From VAZQ01 sp035293945 (GTDB lineage Bacteria > Pseudomonadota > Alphaproteobacteria > Rhizobiales > Xanthobacteraceae): a stretch of 64,000 bases of DNA. The stretch's first letter is position 1, and each line of letters begins with the position of its first letter. Shown here one piece after another: positions 1 to 8,349 of the stretch. The stretch is from positions 62,001-126,000 of the forward strand of contig DATGLV010000031.1 of NCBI GenBank assembly GCA_035293945.1, written 5' to 3'. The notes beneath the pieces are model-generated. The model was not told where the DNA came from and did no database searches. It was given only the letters and a program-made list of their open reading frames with translations. The translations under genes and the position numbers were made by a program.

Positions 1-756
1 CTGAAAGCGCAGATCCCGCCAGTCGAGCAAACGCGGCAGCAGAATCTCGCTGCGCTGGCGGTTCTCGTCGGCCGTGCGCCCGAGCATTTCACGGCCCGCG
101 GCGGCAGCATGATGAATCTCACGATTCCGCGCGTGACCCCGGGCCTGCCCTCGCAGCTGCTCGACCAGCGCCCGGATTTGCGCCAGGCCGAGGCGCTGCT
201 CGCCGCCGCCAACTACAACGTCAATGCCGCGCGCGCCGCCTTCTTCCCTAACATCGCGCTGACCGCCCAGACCGGCTTCCAGAGCGCCGCTTTGAGCACG
301 CTGTTCGGACCTGGTGCCTGGTTCTACACTGCCACCGCCGCCCTTACTCAGCCCATCTTCGATGGCGGTCTGCTCGCCGGGCAGCTTGATGTTGAGCGGA
401 GTCTCCGGCAGGAGGCACTGCAGACCTACCGCAAGGACGTGCTGGCGGCCTTCTCGGACGTCGAGAAGGCGCTGATCGCCATGCAACAGACCGCGCTGCA
501 GGAGAAATATCTGCGCGAGGACGTGCTCGCTTCGCAGATGGCTTTCTATCTATCGGAGCAGCAGCTGCGCGAAGGCACCGTCAACCTGGTCACGCTCCTG
601 CAGGTCGAGCAGACCTTGTTTCAGGCCGAGAGCCAGCTGGTGCAGGCGCAGCTCGCCCATTTGCTGGCGACGGTGAGCCTGTTCCAGGCGCTCGGCGGTG
701 GCTGGTCGCCGACCGCGAAAGTCGCCGACGCGGCGCCGGCGGCGGCAAAGCACTGA
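1..756 (+). CDS. Outer-membrane efflux protein (TolC/NodT family), 3' part
   Basis: The reading frame is open from the first base, so the N-terminal part lies outside the window; 251 residues remain. The family forms the outer-membrane channel of tripartite RND or ABC efflux pumps. Visible family features are the LPSQLLDQRPDLRQAEALL stretch that opens the second OEP repeat, the ARAAFFPNIALTAQTG strand region, and long amphipathic helices (residues about 120-220) that build the periplasmic barrel. It converges with the following TctC-type gene, leaving only 5 bp between them. The pump genes it serves must lie upstream of the window; the RND genes at 53-57 kb are too far away to be its operon. 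Family is certain, substrate unknown. Confidence 0.9.
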   Translation: MKAQIPPVEQTRQQNLAALAVLVGRAPEHFTARGGSMMNLTIPRVTPGLPSQLLDQRPDLRQAEALLAAANYNVNAARAAFFPNIALTAQTGFQSAALSTLFGPGAWFYTATAALTQPIFDGGLLAGQLDVERSLRQEALQTYRKDVLAAFSDVEKALIAMQQTALQEKYLREDVLASQMAFYLSEQQLREGTVNLVTLLQVEQTLFQAESQLVQAQLAHLLATVSLFQALGGGWSPTAKVADAAPAAAKH

Positions 757-761
757 GCAGT

Positions 762-1823
762 CTATTTTTGCCAGCCCAGCAATTGCGCGGTCCGATCGAG
801 CACCGGCTTGGGGACGGAGGCAGCCTTGGCTATGAGGGCTTCGATCTCGGCACCGGTCTGCGGGCGGATCAGCATCGCGTGCTGTTGCGCTTCTTCGCGA
901 AATGCCTTGTCCTGCATGGTCGCATCATAAGCTGCGCGCAAGAGCTGCATGCGCGCGGGCGGCACTTCGGGTGCCAGCCAGTCGGTATAGCCGAGCGCGG
1001 TCGGCAGCGTGACCACGGTCGCGATCTGCTTTTCCTCCGGCGTCTTCACCAGATCAATCAGCAGCGGCACGCTGGGGATTTCCGGTTCGGTCTTGAAGCC
1101 GATCTGCACCAGGATGTTGACCTGCTTCTGCTCGATCCAATCCTGGCTGCTGCTCATGAGGCTTGCCCAGGTATTGCCGCCGCGGCCCATCACCTCGCCG
1201 CGCTCCATCGCCAGATGAATTTCCTTGGTGCCCGCATAGCCGTTGATCACCTTGAAGCGCGTGCCCAATAGGCCGTTGAGCAGAGTCGGGTAAATGTAGG
1301 AATCAGACGTAGTGCCGACTCCGCCGAGCACGACCTCGTGCGCTTTGACGTCCTCGAGCGTGGCGATGCCGGATTTGGCCCAGGTGTAGAGCGTGCCGTT
1401 CGAGTAGGCCATGCTGCCGAGCCAGTTCATTGCCGCGGCGTTGAACTGGGCGCCGGCGCCGCCGAGCATCTGGTACATCGGCATGTTCTGGTTGACGGCC
1501 GCGATCACCGTGCCGTCCTTCGGCGCCACAGAATAGACGTAGTTGGCGGCGCGCACGCTGCCGGCGCCTTCCATGTTCTGCACCACTACGTTTGGCTGTC
1601 CCGGAATATGGTTGCCGAGGTGGTGCGCGAGCAGTCGCGCGTAGATGTCGTAACCGCCACCGGCCCCGAAGCCGACGATCACCGTGATGGTCTTGCCCCG
1701 ATAGAAATCGTGCCCGTCATCGGCCGCCGGCGCGGGCGAGATCGCGGAAAGCATGACGGCGAGCGCCGCGACCACCTTGGGGGCCGCAACGTGCGTGGCC
1801 GGCGAGCTTGACACCGCACGCAT
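762..1823 (-). CDS. TctC/Bug-family solute-binding protein
   Basis: Periplasmic substrate-binding protein of the tripartite tricarboxylate transporter (Bug/TctC) family, 353 residues. The start at 1823 is chosen because it gives a signal peptide (VVAALAVMLSAISPAPA) directly before the mature start; a longer open frame to 2018 is low-complexity read-through. Family marks are KTITVIVGFGAGGGYDIYAR near the mature N-terminus, which includes the glycine-rich ligand loop, and the PGQPNVVVQNMEGAGS segment. No TctA or TctB membrane subunit lies nearby, so it is an orphan receptor, a common arrangement in this group of bacteria. Ligand (a carboxylate or similar) cannot be told from sequence. Confidence 0.88.
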   Translation of the reverse strand: MRAVSSSPATHVAAPKVVAALAVMLSAISPAPAADDGHDFYRGKTITVIVGFGAGGGYDIYARLLAHHLGNHIPGQPNVVVQNMEGAGSVRAANYVYSVAPKDGTVIAAVNQNMPMYQMLGGAGAQFNAAAMNWLGSMAYSNGTLYTWAKSGIATLEDVKAHEVVLGGVGTTSDSYIYPTLLNGLLGTRFKVINGYAGTKEIHLAMERGEVMGRGGNTWASLMSSSQDWIEQKQVNILVQIGFKTEPEIPSVPLLIDLVKTPEEKQIATVVTLPTALGYTDWLAPEVPPARMQLLRAAYDATMQDKAFREEAQQHAMLIRPQTGAEIEALIAKAASVPKPVLDRTAQLLGWQK

Positions 1824-2174
1824 CGCCTCGTTTCCGAGGCTCGTGAAACCCGGCAGTGCCCCTTGGCACGAACTTCGGAATCGGGACACTGGCCACCCGC
1901 ACGGGATCAGGATTAATTTGGAACTTATTTTGGAACTATGCAGCGCCCGACCTTGGCTCGCAACAGTGCAAGGGATGGGGGGCAGCGGACCTTTCGCACT
2001 GCAGCACCGACCGGGCACGGCTCAGAGCGTAAATTCACCGGAAAGTGACCCGAATTCACGTTGTTTCGCGGTTGTCGCAGGCGATTATGTCGCAAAAAGC
2101 AGCCGCCGGAACTTTCACTTCGGTCCAGGATGCCTATATTCGGAGAAAAATAATTGTGTACGGGACGGACGTGT
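1824..2174. other. Non-coding gap with likely divergent promoters
   Basis: About 350 bp between the leftward TctC-type gene and the rightward small secreted ORF. Open frames here are short and lack coding character. An AT-richer stretch around 2130-2160 could hold a rightward promoter, but no convincing -35/-10 pair was identified. No RNA gene or repeat seen. Confidence 0.4.
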
Positions 2175-2429
2175 ATGAGGTGGGTTGTCGCGTTATTCGT
2201 CGCGCTCTTGAGCATCCCGGTGGCGCAGGTCGTCGCTGACGGCTGGTATGGCCGGCCGGGACCGGAGCTTTTGGTCGTGCCGGCCTACGGGGCCGGCACC
2301 GAGGAACGTACGCTGCCGCGCGCGGAGCATCCCAACTTCAATCCTGCCCGGCATTCTCGCTACCGGCTGTATGGCTCGTTCGCGCCCTGGTTCGCCCACA
2401 GTAGGGCCGGTGATGCCAGGACCGGCTGA
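2175..2429 (+). CDS. Small secreted protein of unknown function
   Basis: 84 residues from ATG 2175, chosen because it opens a textbook signal peptide: MRWVVALFVALLSIPVAQVVA followed by DGW. An upstream in-frame start at 2154 would add seven residues before the signal. The mature part is short, aromatic and proline-rich (YGRPGPELLVVPAYGAG; YRLYGSFAPWF) with no recognised domain and no cysteines. It is followed after 2 bp by another small ORF with a membrane helix, so the two may be cotranscribed. Not recognised; support is only the signal peptide and placement. Confidence 0.45.
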   Translation: MRWVVALFVALLSIPVAQVVADGWYGRPGPELLVVPAYGAGTEERTLPRAEHPNFNPARHSRYRLYGSFAPWFAHSRAGDARTG

Positions 2430-2431
2430 GC

Positions 2432-2596
2432 GTGCCGCGGCCGACAGCGACGATGCGTCTGCGCAGGCTCATCCTGGTCTTTCTGGGCTTTGCGGTCGCC
2501 GCTGTCGCTTACCTCTATTCCGACGCACTGATCGATTTCGCGGCCTCCGTCACCGGCGGCAAGCTCGGTCATGCTCGGGGTCACGTACGGTACTGA
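2432..2596 (+). CDS. Putative small single-pass membrane protein
   Basis: A 54-residue frame from GTG 2432, or 47 residues from ATG 2453. After a basic start (MRLRRL) comes a hydrophobic helix ILVFLGFAVAAVAYLY, then a short tail with glycine, histidine and arginine ending VRY. Basic start plus one helix is typical of small inner-membrane proteins. It starts 2 bp after the secreted ORF ends. The gene is unrecognised and the call rests on hydrophobicity pattern alone; it could be a chance frame. Confidence 0.3.
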   Translation: MPRPTATMRLRRLILVFLGFAVAAVAYLYSDALIDFAASVTGGKLGHARGHVRY

Positions 2597-2613
2597 TCGG
2601 CGGTTTAAGATCG

Positions 2614-3411
2614 TCACCGTAAGATCTGATAGCCGGCGACCAATAGCTCAACCGCGATCAACACCACGATGATGATCTCCAGTCGGAGCGAGCGGCGGGT
2701 GTCGATGATGTCGGTCAGCACCTCCGCGGTCTCGGCAATGACGGCGAGCTTGCGGGTGAGCGCCTCGGCCCGCTCCTTGAGCTCGTACTCGTCCTCGAGG
2801 CGGGCATAAAGGCGGTCGAGATCGGGCCGGTCCCAGACCACGTCGGGCTTCTCGGCAACCGCAACACGGCCGGAAAGGCGCTGCCGCACCAGCAACGTAT
2901 TGCCGATATGCCGGAGAATTGCGCGGCGGCCGCCGGTGGTGCGGCCCTTCTCCGCCAGATGGCGGGCGAACGGCTCGACCAATTCGAACACGGCCGCGAC
3001 CTCGCGCTCGTCGCGGGCGAGCACGACGCTCTTTGAAAGCGCATCGGCGACGAGAATGAGGTGCTCCGTGGTCATAGCCTTAAGGGCGATCGGCCCGCCC
3101 GGGAGAATCTGGTCTTCCTTATCGGGGCTGATCACGATCTCGGCGATTTCCTCCTCGCGCGGCGTGAGCGGCCGTATCAGCCGCGCAGCGAGGCTCTTGA
3201 GCACCTCGTCCTCCTCCGCCGCGGTGAGACACATCAGCACCGCCACGCCGTAGCGGAACAGTGTCACCACCCCGTCTCGCCCATACTTGTAGGTCAGCGG
3301 AACGGTCGAGACCACGGCGCCCTGCTCGGGATTGGCGGTCTCGATGCGATCGCTCAACAGGAGAGCGCGGACCCTTCTCCTGCCTACGACGACGGGTGCG
3401 GTCTCGTTCAT
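2614..3411 (-). CDS. RMD1/DUF155 family protein with C-terminal membrane anchor
   Basis: 265 residues. The body matches the RMD1/YagE (DUF155) family, known from yeast Rmd1/Sif proteins and mitochondrial RMND1, where function in bacteria is undefined. Family features seen are the N-terminal strand with VVTLFRYGVAVLM, the acidic EEDEVLKSLAARLI segment, the central helix LILVADALSKSVVLARDEREV and the RLYARLEDEYELKERAEALTRKL coiled segment. The last 20 residues (LEIIIVVLIAVELLVAGYQ) form a single membrane helix, so the bulk faces the cytoplasm and is tail-anchored. It is transcribed alone, leftward. Confidence 0.85.
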   Translation of the reverse strand: MNETAPVVVGRRRVRALLLSDRIETANPEQGAVVSTVPLTYKYGRDGVVTLFRYGVAVLMCLTAAEEDEVLKSLAARLIRPLTPREEEIAEIVISPDKEDQILPGGPIALKAMTTEHLILVADALSKSVVLARDEREVAAVFELVEPFARHLAEKGRTTGGRRAILRHIGNTLLVRQRLSGRVAVAEKPDVVWDRPDLDRLYARLEDEYELKERAEALTRKLAVIAETAEVLTDIIDTRRSLRLEIIIVVLIAVELLVAGYQILR

Positions 3412-3556
3412 GTCTTACTTCGTAGGGTGCGCAAAGTCGCGCTGTCAGGTCTCGCGGCGTGCGCAACCGCGCGACGCGATTTTGCGCACGCGTTATGCCG
3501 AGAAGCGCGCGGGTGCACACCCTTCAACGCGTTATCACGCAGTAGGATTAAGCGGG

Positions 3557-4504
3557 TCACTTAAGCGGAACTTGGATCAACTCCTTGATCTGAGTAGCTG
3601 TCAGCGGCGTCGGTATGTATTTGAGCTTCACGGCGTCCGGCATGATCTCGTCGAGGCCGCTGACGCGATCCGGGTCTGTTGCTTCCTTGGGCAGGAATTC
3701 GTCGCGTACCCGCGCGGCGACCGGCTCGCTGATCTTGGCGACCTCGGCGAGGGTCTTGAGACCCGCCGGATCGTTGTAGATCCAGGCCGTGGTCTCGCGC
3801 ACCGCCTGCATATAGCGCACGAAGACATCTCGATTCTTCGCGAGCGCGTCCGCATTGGCCACGATCATACGCACGGTCTGGTCGCGCAATTGCGGGACCT
3901 CGCTCGGCCGAGCGATGATCCTGATCTTGCCCTCCTGCAGCGCATCGATATACGGCGCGGTCGACCAACCGACGTCGATCTGCCCGGTCATAACCTGGGT
4001 CAGCGTCACCGCCGGCCCGCCGGTTGCGACCGGCCGTGCCGTTTTGACCCCATAAAGGTCCATGAGGGCGAGCACCGCGATCTGCGTCGAAGCTCCCGGG
4101 GTCGAGAAGGCGATGGTCTTGCCTTCGGTCTCCTTGAAGGAATGGATCGGCGAATCTGCGCGCACGTACCAGAACTGATCGCTGACGCCCGTCATCGTGC
4201 CGCCGATCACCCTGACCGGCGCGCCCTTGGCGTAAGCGGACAGGACCGCAAAGCTGCCGGCCGCAATGCCCACCTGCACGCTTCCGGAAAGGACCGCGTT
4301 CAGGCTTTCGGCGCTGCCTTGCGTGTAGAGCGGCTCGACGACAAGCCCATGCTTCTTGAACGTGCCGATGCGATTGCCGATCTCCGGCACCATGTCCTGC
4401 AATGGTCCGATGTCGCCGCAGGCGACCTTGATGTGGTCCTCCGCCAGCGCCGGTCCGGAAAGGCACAGGCTGACCAGAGCTCCGCAGATGAGGTATCTTC
4501 GCAT
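3557..4504 (-). CDS. ABC transporter solute-binding protein (NMT1/SsuA-like)
   Basis: 315 residues with a signal peptide (MRRYLICGALVSLCLSGPALA, then EDH). The fold is that of periplasmic binding proteins of the NMT1/THI5/SsuA group, which bind taurine, sulfonates, nitrate or pyrimidine precursors. Supporting segments are FKKHGLVVEPLYTQGSAESL, the VQVGIAAGSFAVLSAYAKGA loop, and KTIAFSTPGASTQIAVLALM. No permease or ATPase gene is adjacent, so its transporter partner is elsewhere or it acts as an orphan sensor. pyrE follows divergently, but there is no evidence that ties the ligand to pyrimidines. Confidence 0.88.
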   Translation of the reverse strand: MRRYLICGALVSLCLSGPALAEDHIKVACGDIGPLQDMVPEIGNRIGTFKKHGLVVEPLYTQGSAESLNAVLSGSVQVGIAAGSFAVLSAYAKGAPVRVIGGTMTGVSDQFWYVRADSPIHSFKETEGKTIAFSTPGASTQIAVLALMDLYGVKTARPVATGGPAVTLTQVMTGQIDVGWSTAPYIDALQEGKIRIIARPSEVPQLRDQTVRMIVANADALAKNRDVFVRYMQAVRETTAWIYNDPAGLKTLAEVAKISEPVAARVRDEFLPKEATDPDRVSGLDEIMPDAVKLKYIPTPLTATQIKELIQVPLK

Positions 4505-4804
4505 TCGCTTCCTCGCTGATTTATTTTGTCGTGGCGCCGGGGCATCTTGATGCGCGATCGGCTTGCTTTGTCGACCCTTCGCCAGCTAGCGAGCGGGTCA
4601 AGGGACCTTAAATTGAATTTGCCATCGGGGCCATGCCCGGAACCCTGCACCTTCCGGGGAAAAGGGGCGTCCACCTGCCCGGTCGCGGGCCCGCTCCGCC
4701 AAGAGCGGTGCAAGGTTGGTCCAAGATTGGTCAATGACAAGCAGAGCCGTGTGCGATAAGCCTGCGCAGCGCATTTCCTGCGACGCAAATCGTGAGAACC
4801 TCCT
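4505..4804. other. Divergent intergenic region before pyrE
   Basis: 300 bp between the leftward binding-protein gene and pyrE. It must hold both promoters. I see no strong hairpin, repeat or RNA gene, and no leader-peptide-attenuator structure with a terminator that would suggest classic pyrE attenuation. Confidence 0.4.
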
Positions 4805-5389
4805 ATGCCGTCAGCCTTGGCATCGAATCCGCCGTCTTCTCTCGCGAAGGACAGAGAGCGCCTGCGCGCCATCATCAAGGAGCGATCGTTCCTGACCCAG
4901 GGCGGACCGTTCAAGCTGGCGTCCGGCGGAATGAGCGACTACTACCTCGACATGAAGCCCACGACCTTCTCGCCCGAGGGTCTCGCTCTCATTGCCGAGC
5001 TCGCCTACGGCTTGTTACGCGACGAGCCGGGCATCGACTCCATCGGTGGGCTTGAGCTCGGTTCCGTTCCGATCATCAGTGCAATCTGCATGCGCAGCAA
5101 TGGCGAGCGGCCTTTGAACGGATTCGTCGTCCGCAAGGAGAAGAAGGGGCACGGAACCGACAAGAAGATCGACGGCAATTTCCGGCCCAACTCCACCGTG
5201 GCGCTGATCGAGGATGTGACCACGCGCGGCGGCTCGGTGATGGAGGCGGTCAAGGCGGTGCGGGCGCAAGGGGCGACCATCAAGAAGGTCGTGACCATCG
5301 TGGATCGCCTCGAGGGCGCGACGGACAACCTCGCGCGGGAGGGCATCGAGCTGGTGGCGATCTTCACCACCGGCGACCTGCGGGGGTGA
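4805..5389 (+). CDS. pyrE: Orotate phosphoribosyltransferase
   Basis: 194 residues. Transfers phosphoribose from PRPP to orotate, giving OMP, the fifth step of pyrimidine synthesis, in the cytoplasm. The PRPP-binding signature VALIEDVTTRGGS (acidic pair then glycine loop) is intact, as is the catalytic flexible loop with VVRKEKKGHGTDKKIDG and the N-terminal FLTQGGPFKLASGGMSDYYL region with its orotate-binding features. Length matches the long PyrE type of alphaproteobacteria. It stands alone without other pyr genes. The start at 4805 gives a family-like N-terminus; the ribosome-binding site is weak. Confidence 0.95.
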   Translation: MPSALASNPPSSLAKDRERLRAIIKERSFLTQGGPFKLASGGMSDYYLDMKPTTFSPEGLALIAELAYGLLRDEPGIDSIGGLELGSVPIISAICMRSNGERPLNGFVVRKEKKGHGTDKKIDGNFRPNSTVALIEDVTTRGGSVMEAVKAVRAQGATIKKVVTIVDRLEGATDNLAREGIELVAIFTTGDLRG

Positions 5390-5458
5390 ACCGTCCGCGC
5401 CCTGGCGGGTGCACGCGATCACGATCTATCTCGTCGGGTCCGCTGGGCCTGGCTCGGA

Positions 5459-6238
5459 TCAAACTCCCAATATCCAGCCCTCGATCCGCGCGACGTCTCT
5501 CTCATCCGGCGTCAACTGGGGCTCGAGATGGCGGATGAGCGCACCGTCGCGGTCGGCGACACGTAGCCAATCTGCAGCACAATAGGCGTCGTGCTGGTGC
5601 TCGTCGCGGGCGCCGCGCCGAGAGCTCTGCCGCCACAGAGACGGGAATACTTCTGCAACTACGGAGCTCCCGCTCGGAACCTTCCAACCGTCGAACGGCC
5701 AGAAGTGCACCTGATTGCCCAGTTGGTGGCGGATGAAACGGAGCCACGGAATCCCCGCGTGGGTTGATTTCGCGACTGAGCCGGGCACATCAAAATGGAA
5801 TACAAACTTTGCGCCTCGTGCACGCAGCTCGGTCAGCCGCCGCCAGTTGGCAGCACCCATGCGCGCCGCTGCATTGCCTGCGATCCCCTCTCGCACGAAG
5901 TCCACATAGGTGTGCTTTTCATCAGTTGGCCAATGACGCTGGAAATCGTCGAGGAATACCGGCCAGTCCGGCTTGAGCCGATATGCCTCGAAGTAGCGCA
6001 GCGGAAACGAGAAGCCGTGATCGATGCCGACAATCGTAGTGGTTGGCTCGGCCAGCCGGGCGACGAGCCATTCGGCGAGGCCACGCCGCGTCCAATATTT
6101 GCGCGGCGAAGGCGGCGGAAGCACCTCTGTGGGGGGCGCATCTCCTTTCGCCAGATAGATCCGCAAGCCTTTCAGGCTCGCATCGGGCGTCTCCGCTCCG
6201 GAATAGTCGATCCCGATGTAATCAGAGAAGGCAGGCAT
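5459..6238 (-). CDS. DUF429-like predicted nuclease (RNase H-like fold)
   Basis: 259 residues. The opening YIGIDYSGAETPDASLKGLR matches the first strand and acidic residue of DUF429 and similar RNase H-fold proteins; a second acidic motif TIVGIDHGFSFP (about residue 70) and the late DEHQHDAYCAADWLR segment supply the further acidic and histidine residues expected of a metal-dependent nuclease. No signal peptide or membrane helix. It lies 18 bp downstream of vapC on the same strand, so toxin, antitoxin and this protein may share one transcript. Nuclease activity is inferred from fold-type motifs only; catalytic competence is unproven. Confidence 0.65.
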   Translation of the reverse strand: MPAFSDYIGIDYSGAETPDASLKGLRIYLAKGDAPPTEVLPPPSPRKYWTRRGLAEWLVARLAEPTTTIVGIDHGFSFPLRYFEAYRLKPDWPVFLDDFQRHWPTDEKHTYVDFVREGIAGNAAARMGAANWRRLTELRARGAKFVFHFDVPGSVAKSTHAGIPWLRFIRHQLGNQVHFWPFDGWKVPSGSSVVAEVFPSLWRQSSRRGARDEHQHDAYCAADWLRVADRDGALIRHLEPQLTPDERDVARIEGWILGV

Positions 6239-6256
6239 GCGCCGATCGCCATCGCC

Positions 6257-6682
6257 TTATAGGGTCCACGGATTCATCACGGCCGCCCGCGTCTTCTCAT
6301 AGTCGTCGGTGTCTCGCGACACAATCGTCAACCCATGCTCCAATGCTGTCGCTGCGATGATAAGGTCAGGTTGTGAGAAGGTATGCCCGGCCTTGCGCCC
6401 CTCTTCGACCAGAAGCCGCCACTTGAACATCACGTCTTCCGTGACCTGCAGGACGCGTTGCTCGAACGTCGGCCGAACTTTATGCGTCAGCCAGTCGTTC
6501 AACTCCGCGCGCTTTCCCGCGTCGGTGACGAGCTCAATGCCGAACCGGATTTCGGCAAAGGTGACCGCGCTGATAAAGAGGTTATCGAGTGGCTGAGCCG
6601 CGACGAACGCCACGACTTTGGGCTCGGGTCTCGGGCGACGCAGCTCGGAGAGAACGTTGGTGTCGAGCAGCCAACCCGTCAC
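6257..6682 (-). CDS. vapC: VapC-type PIN-domain toxin
   Basis: 141 residues, the usual PIN toxin length. PIN domains are Mg2+-dependent RNases; VapC toxins cut tRNA or rRNA until neutralised by the partner antitoxin. The acidic residues are in place: LLDTNVLSEL (first Asp), FAEIRFGIE (Glu), FSQPDLIIAATALEHGL (third Asp) and VSRDTDDYEK (fourth). The start ATG overlaps the antitoxin stop by 4 bp, typical of coupled toxin-antitoxin genes. Family call is firm; the RNA target is unknown. Confidence 0.92.
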   Translation of the reverse strand: MTGWLLDTNVLSELRRPRPEPKVVAFVAAQPLDNLFISAVTFAEIRFGIELVTDAGKRAELNDWLTHKVRPTFEQRVLQVTEDVMFKWRLLVEEGRKAGHTFSQPDLIIAATALEHGLTIVSRDTDDYEKTRAAVMNPWTL

Positions 6683-7002
6683 AGGCTTACATCGCGAACG
6701 GGCATTCGCGCCCGCCTCGGTTCGATGTCAATGTCTCGATGGGGCGACGCCTGGACGGCAGCCACAAGTGCCTCGCCTGTGAGATCGCCCTTGAGACGGC
6801 GGAATTCCTCAGCCGCGAGCACAACGACTTCGTCGCGGCCGTGAACGGTCACGTGCTGCGGCCCTTCCGCGCGCACGCGACGGACGAGCTCGCTGAAGCG
6901 AGCTTTGGCGTCCTGCAGCAGCCATCGACCAGGGCGACGGTCTCGTGCGCGTCGGCGAGGCTTGACGGCCTTGGGCATCTTGGATTTTGATATTCTAGTC
7001 AT
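6679..7002 (-). CDS. Phd/YefM-type antitoxin
   Basis: 107 residues from ATG 7002. The conserved core W-LLQDAKARFSELVRRV followed by the ITVHGRDEVVVLAAEEF-type strand is the Phd/YefM DNA-binding dimer fold. The C-terminal part (about residues 70-107, rich in Arg and Asp) would wrap the toxin. A basic N-terminal stretch (KPRRRARDRRPGR) is longer than in most Phd proteins. Three starts are possible: 7038, 7002 and 6978. A perfect 13-bp inverted repeat lies over ATG 7002, so if it is the operator, 6978 could be the true start. Pairing of a Phd antitoxin with a PIN toxin is common. Confidence 0.85.
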   Translation of the reverse strand: MTRISKSKMPKAVKPRRRARDRRPGRWLLQDAKARFSELVRRVRAEGPQHVTVHGRDEVVVLAAEEFRRLKGDLTGEALVAAVQASPHRDIDIEPRRARMPVRDVSL

Positions 7003-7017
7003 CCTGACTAGAATATC
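6989..7017. promoter_or_regulatory. 13-bp perfect inverted repeat, likely antitoxin operator
   Basis: GATATTCTAGTCA, three bases, then TGACTAGAATATC: a perfect AT-rich palindrome in GC-rich surroundings, lying at the 5' end of the antitoxin gene and covering its candidate ATG 7002. Phd antitoxins repress their own operon at such palindromes, so this is the probable operator. Confidence 0.75.
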
Positions 7018-7139
7018 GCACGCGCTGACGCCTTTCAATGGCGCCTTTCAATAAGGAAGTCGTCCTGATTTTGGGGGTGCTATTTTACCTCCGTTTTGCA
7101 ATTCGAACTCGATTTTCTTGGATGAAATCAGTGCTGGCG

Positions 7140-7178
7140 CAAAACAAAACCCGCCCGCCGATTGCCGGCGAGCGGGGC
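7140..7178 (-). terminator. Rho-independent terminator of the cytochrome c gene
   Basis: Read leftward, an 11-bp GC-rich stem (7166-7176 with 7150-7160, one mismatch) and a 5-base loop are followed by a T-rich run (7141-7149 on the complementary strand). It sits just past the stop of the cytochrome gene at 7197. Confidence 0.75.
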
Positions 7179-7196
7179 AAAAGGCTTCCGTGAGTC

Positions 7197-8216
7197 TCAG
7201 AGCGGGGCGGGCGCGATATCAACCACGTCAGTGCTGGGCCCATCTTTCGGGGCGGGCTTTGCCCAGCGAATGTTGCCATGCAGATTGTCACTCGCGGTCG
7301 CCGCTTTCGACAAGGTGATGGTGAGCTTCTCTTCGTCCTTCGGAGCGCTGCGCGGCAACTTCCAGACCGCGACATTGCCCTTGGTCTTCTCGTCAGTGTG
7401 GACGCCTTGATATCCGGTGCCGGTCGCGGCTACCACTTGCGTATCGGCCGGGATGTTGAGTGCCACCGTCACGCCTTCGGCGATGACGCCTTTGCCCTGC
7501 AGGCCGCCGTTGCCGACCGTCACCGCATAGGTGACGCCGCTAGGTCCTGCCTCGCCCTTGGCGATTTGCCCGCGCATCGGAACCCGGAAGCCGATCTCGT
7601 CGCGGGCCCAGAAGTAGATCTGGCGCAGCATCCCTTCGGTCACGCGGGTACGCACATAATTGCCCATGTCGATGTTGGGGTTCTTGTTGCCGAGCGACGC
7701 GCGGAGCTGCGGCAGCGCCGTCGTGTGGTTGTAAACCAGGTTGGTGAACTCATCGAAACTGGCATTGACGGCGCCCAGATTTCCGCGCGGTCCGTTGAAG
7801 GTTGGACCGTGGCATTGGGCGCAACCGATATTGATCAACATGGCCTGCCCCGGGGAGGCGCCAGCCGGCACCTCGAAGCGCCATTTGCCGGGCTCGGCGA
7901 CCTTCGGCAGCGAGGCGAAATAAGCGGCAAGGTCGGCGGCCTGCTGGTCGCTGAGCTGGCTTTCCACGAAAGCCGGCATGATGCCCCAAGGCTTGCGCAC
8001 GGCGCGCAGAACCTGCGCCGCGCTCAAACCGCGGCCCGCCAGGTCGGGCCCGAATGCGCCTTGGCCCTGCGGGCCATGGCAGTTTCTGCACGCTGTCGGG
8101 TTCGGCGCCTCGCGGTCCCAATACGCCTTCCCGGCGGCTGCATCGCCGGTGGTCTGCGCCGACGCGCCGAGCCCGACCAATGGCAGCAAGAGCAACGCTG
8201 TAACAATTCTTTTCAT
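7197..8216 (-). CDS. Periplasmic diheme c-type cytochrome
   Basis: 339 residues from ATG 8216, which has an excellent ribosome-binding site (GGAGGAGAAGG) and opens a signal peptide (MKRIVTALLLLPLVGLGASA). Two heme-attachment motifs: CRNCH at residues 43-47 and CAQCH at 131-135; Met79 in WGIMPAF is a likely axial ligand for the first heme. The last ~115 residues have no heme motif and look like a beta-rich domain (VTVALNIPADTQVVAATGTG) of unknown role. Exported electron-transfer protein; partner unknown. Long upstream read-through to 8537 is rejected because it lacks coding character. Confidence 0.88.
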   Translation of the reverse strand: MKRIVTALLLLPLVGLGASAQTTGDAAAGKAYWDREAPNPTACRNCHGPQGQGAFGPDLAGRGLSAAQVLRAVRKPWGIMPAFVESQLSDQQAADLAAYFASLPKVAEPGKWRFEVPAGASPGQAMLINIGCAQCHGPTFNGPRGNLGAVNASFDEFTNLVYNHTTALPQLRASLGNKNPNIDMGNYVRTRVTEGMLRQIYFWARDEIGFRVPMRGQIAKGEAGPSGVTYAVTVGNGGLQGKGVIAEGVTVALNIPADTQVVAATGTGYQGVHTDEKTKGNVAVWKLPRSAPKDEEKLTITLSKAATASDNLHGNIRWAKPAPKDGPSTDVVDIAPAPL

Positions 8217-8349
8217 AAGCCTTCTCCTCCCTGAGAGACTTTGGATGTTGAAGCAGATTCTTTTGAGCAGCAACCCGCAATCGCGCCATTCAAAAAGACG
8301 CGATCGCCGCCATTTTGAGGAGCAGGCTCTTTGGTCGTGCGCGCCTTGA

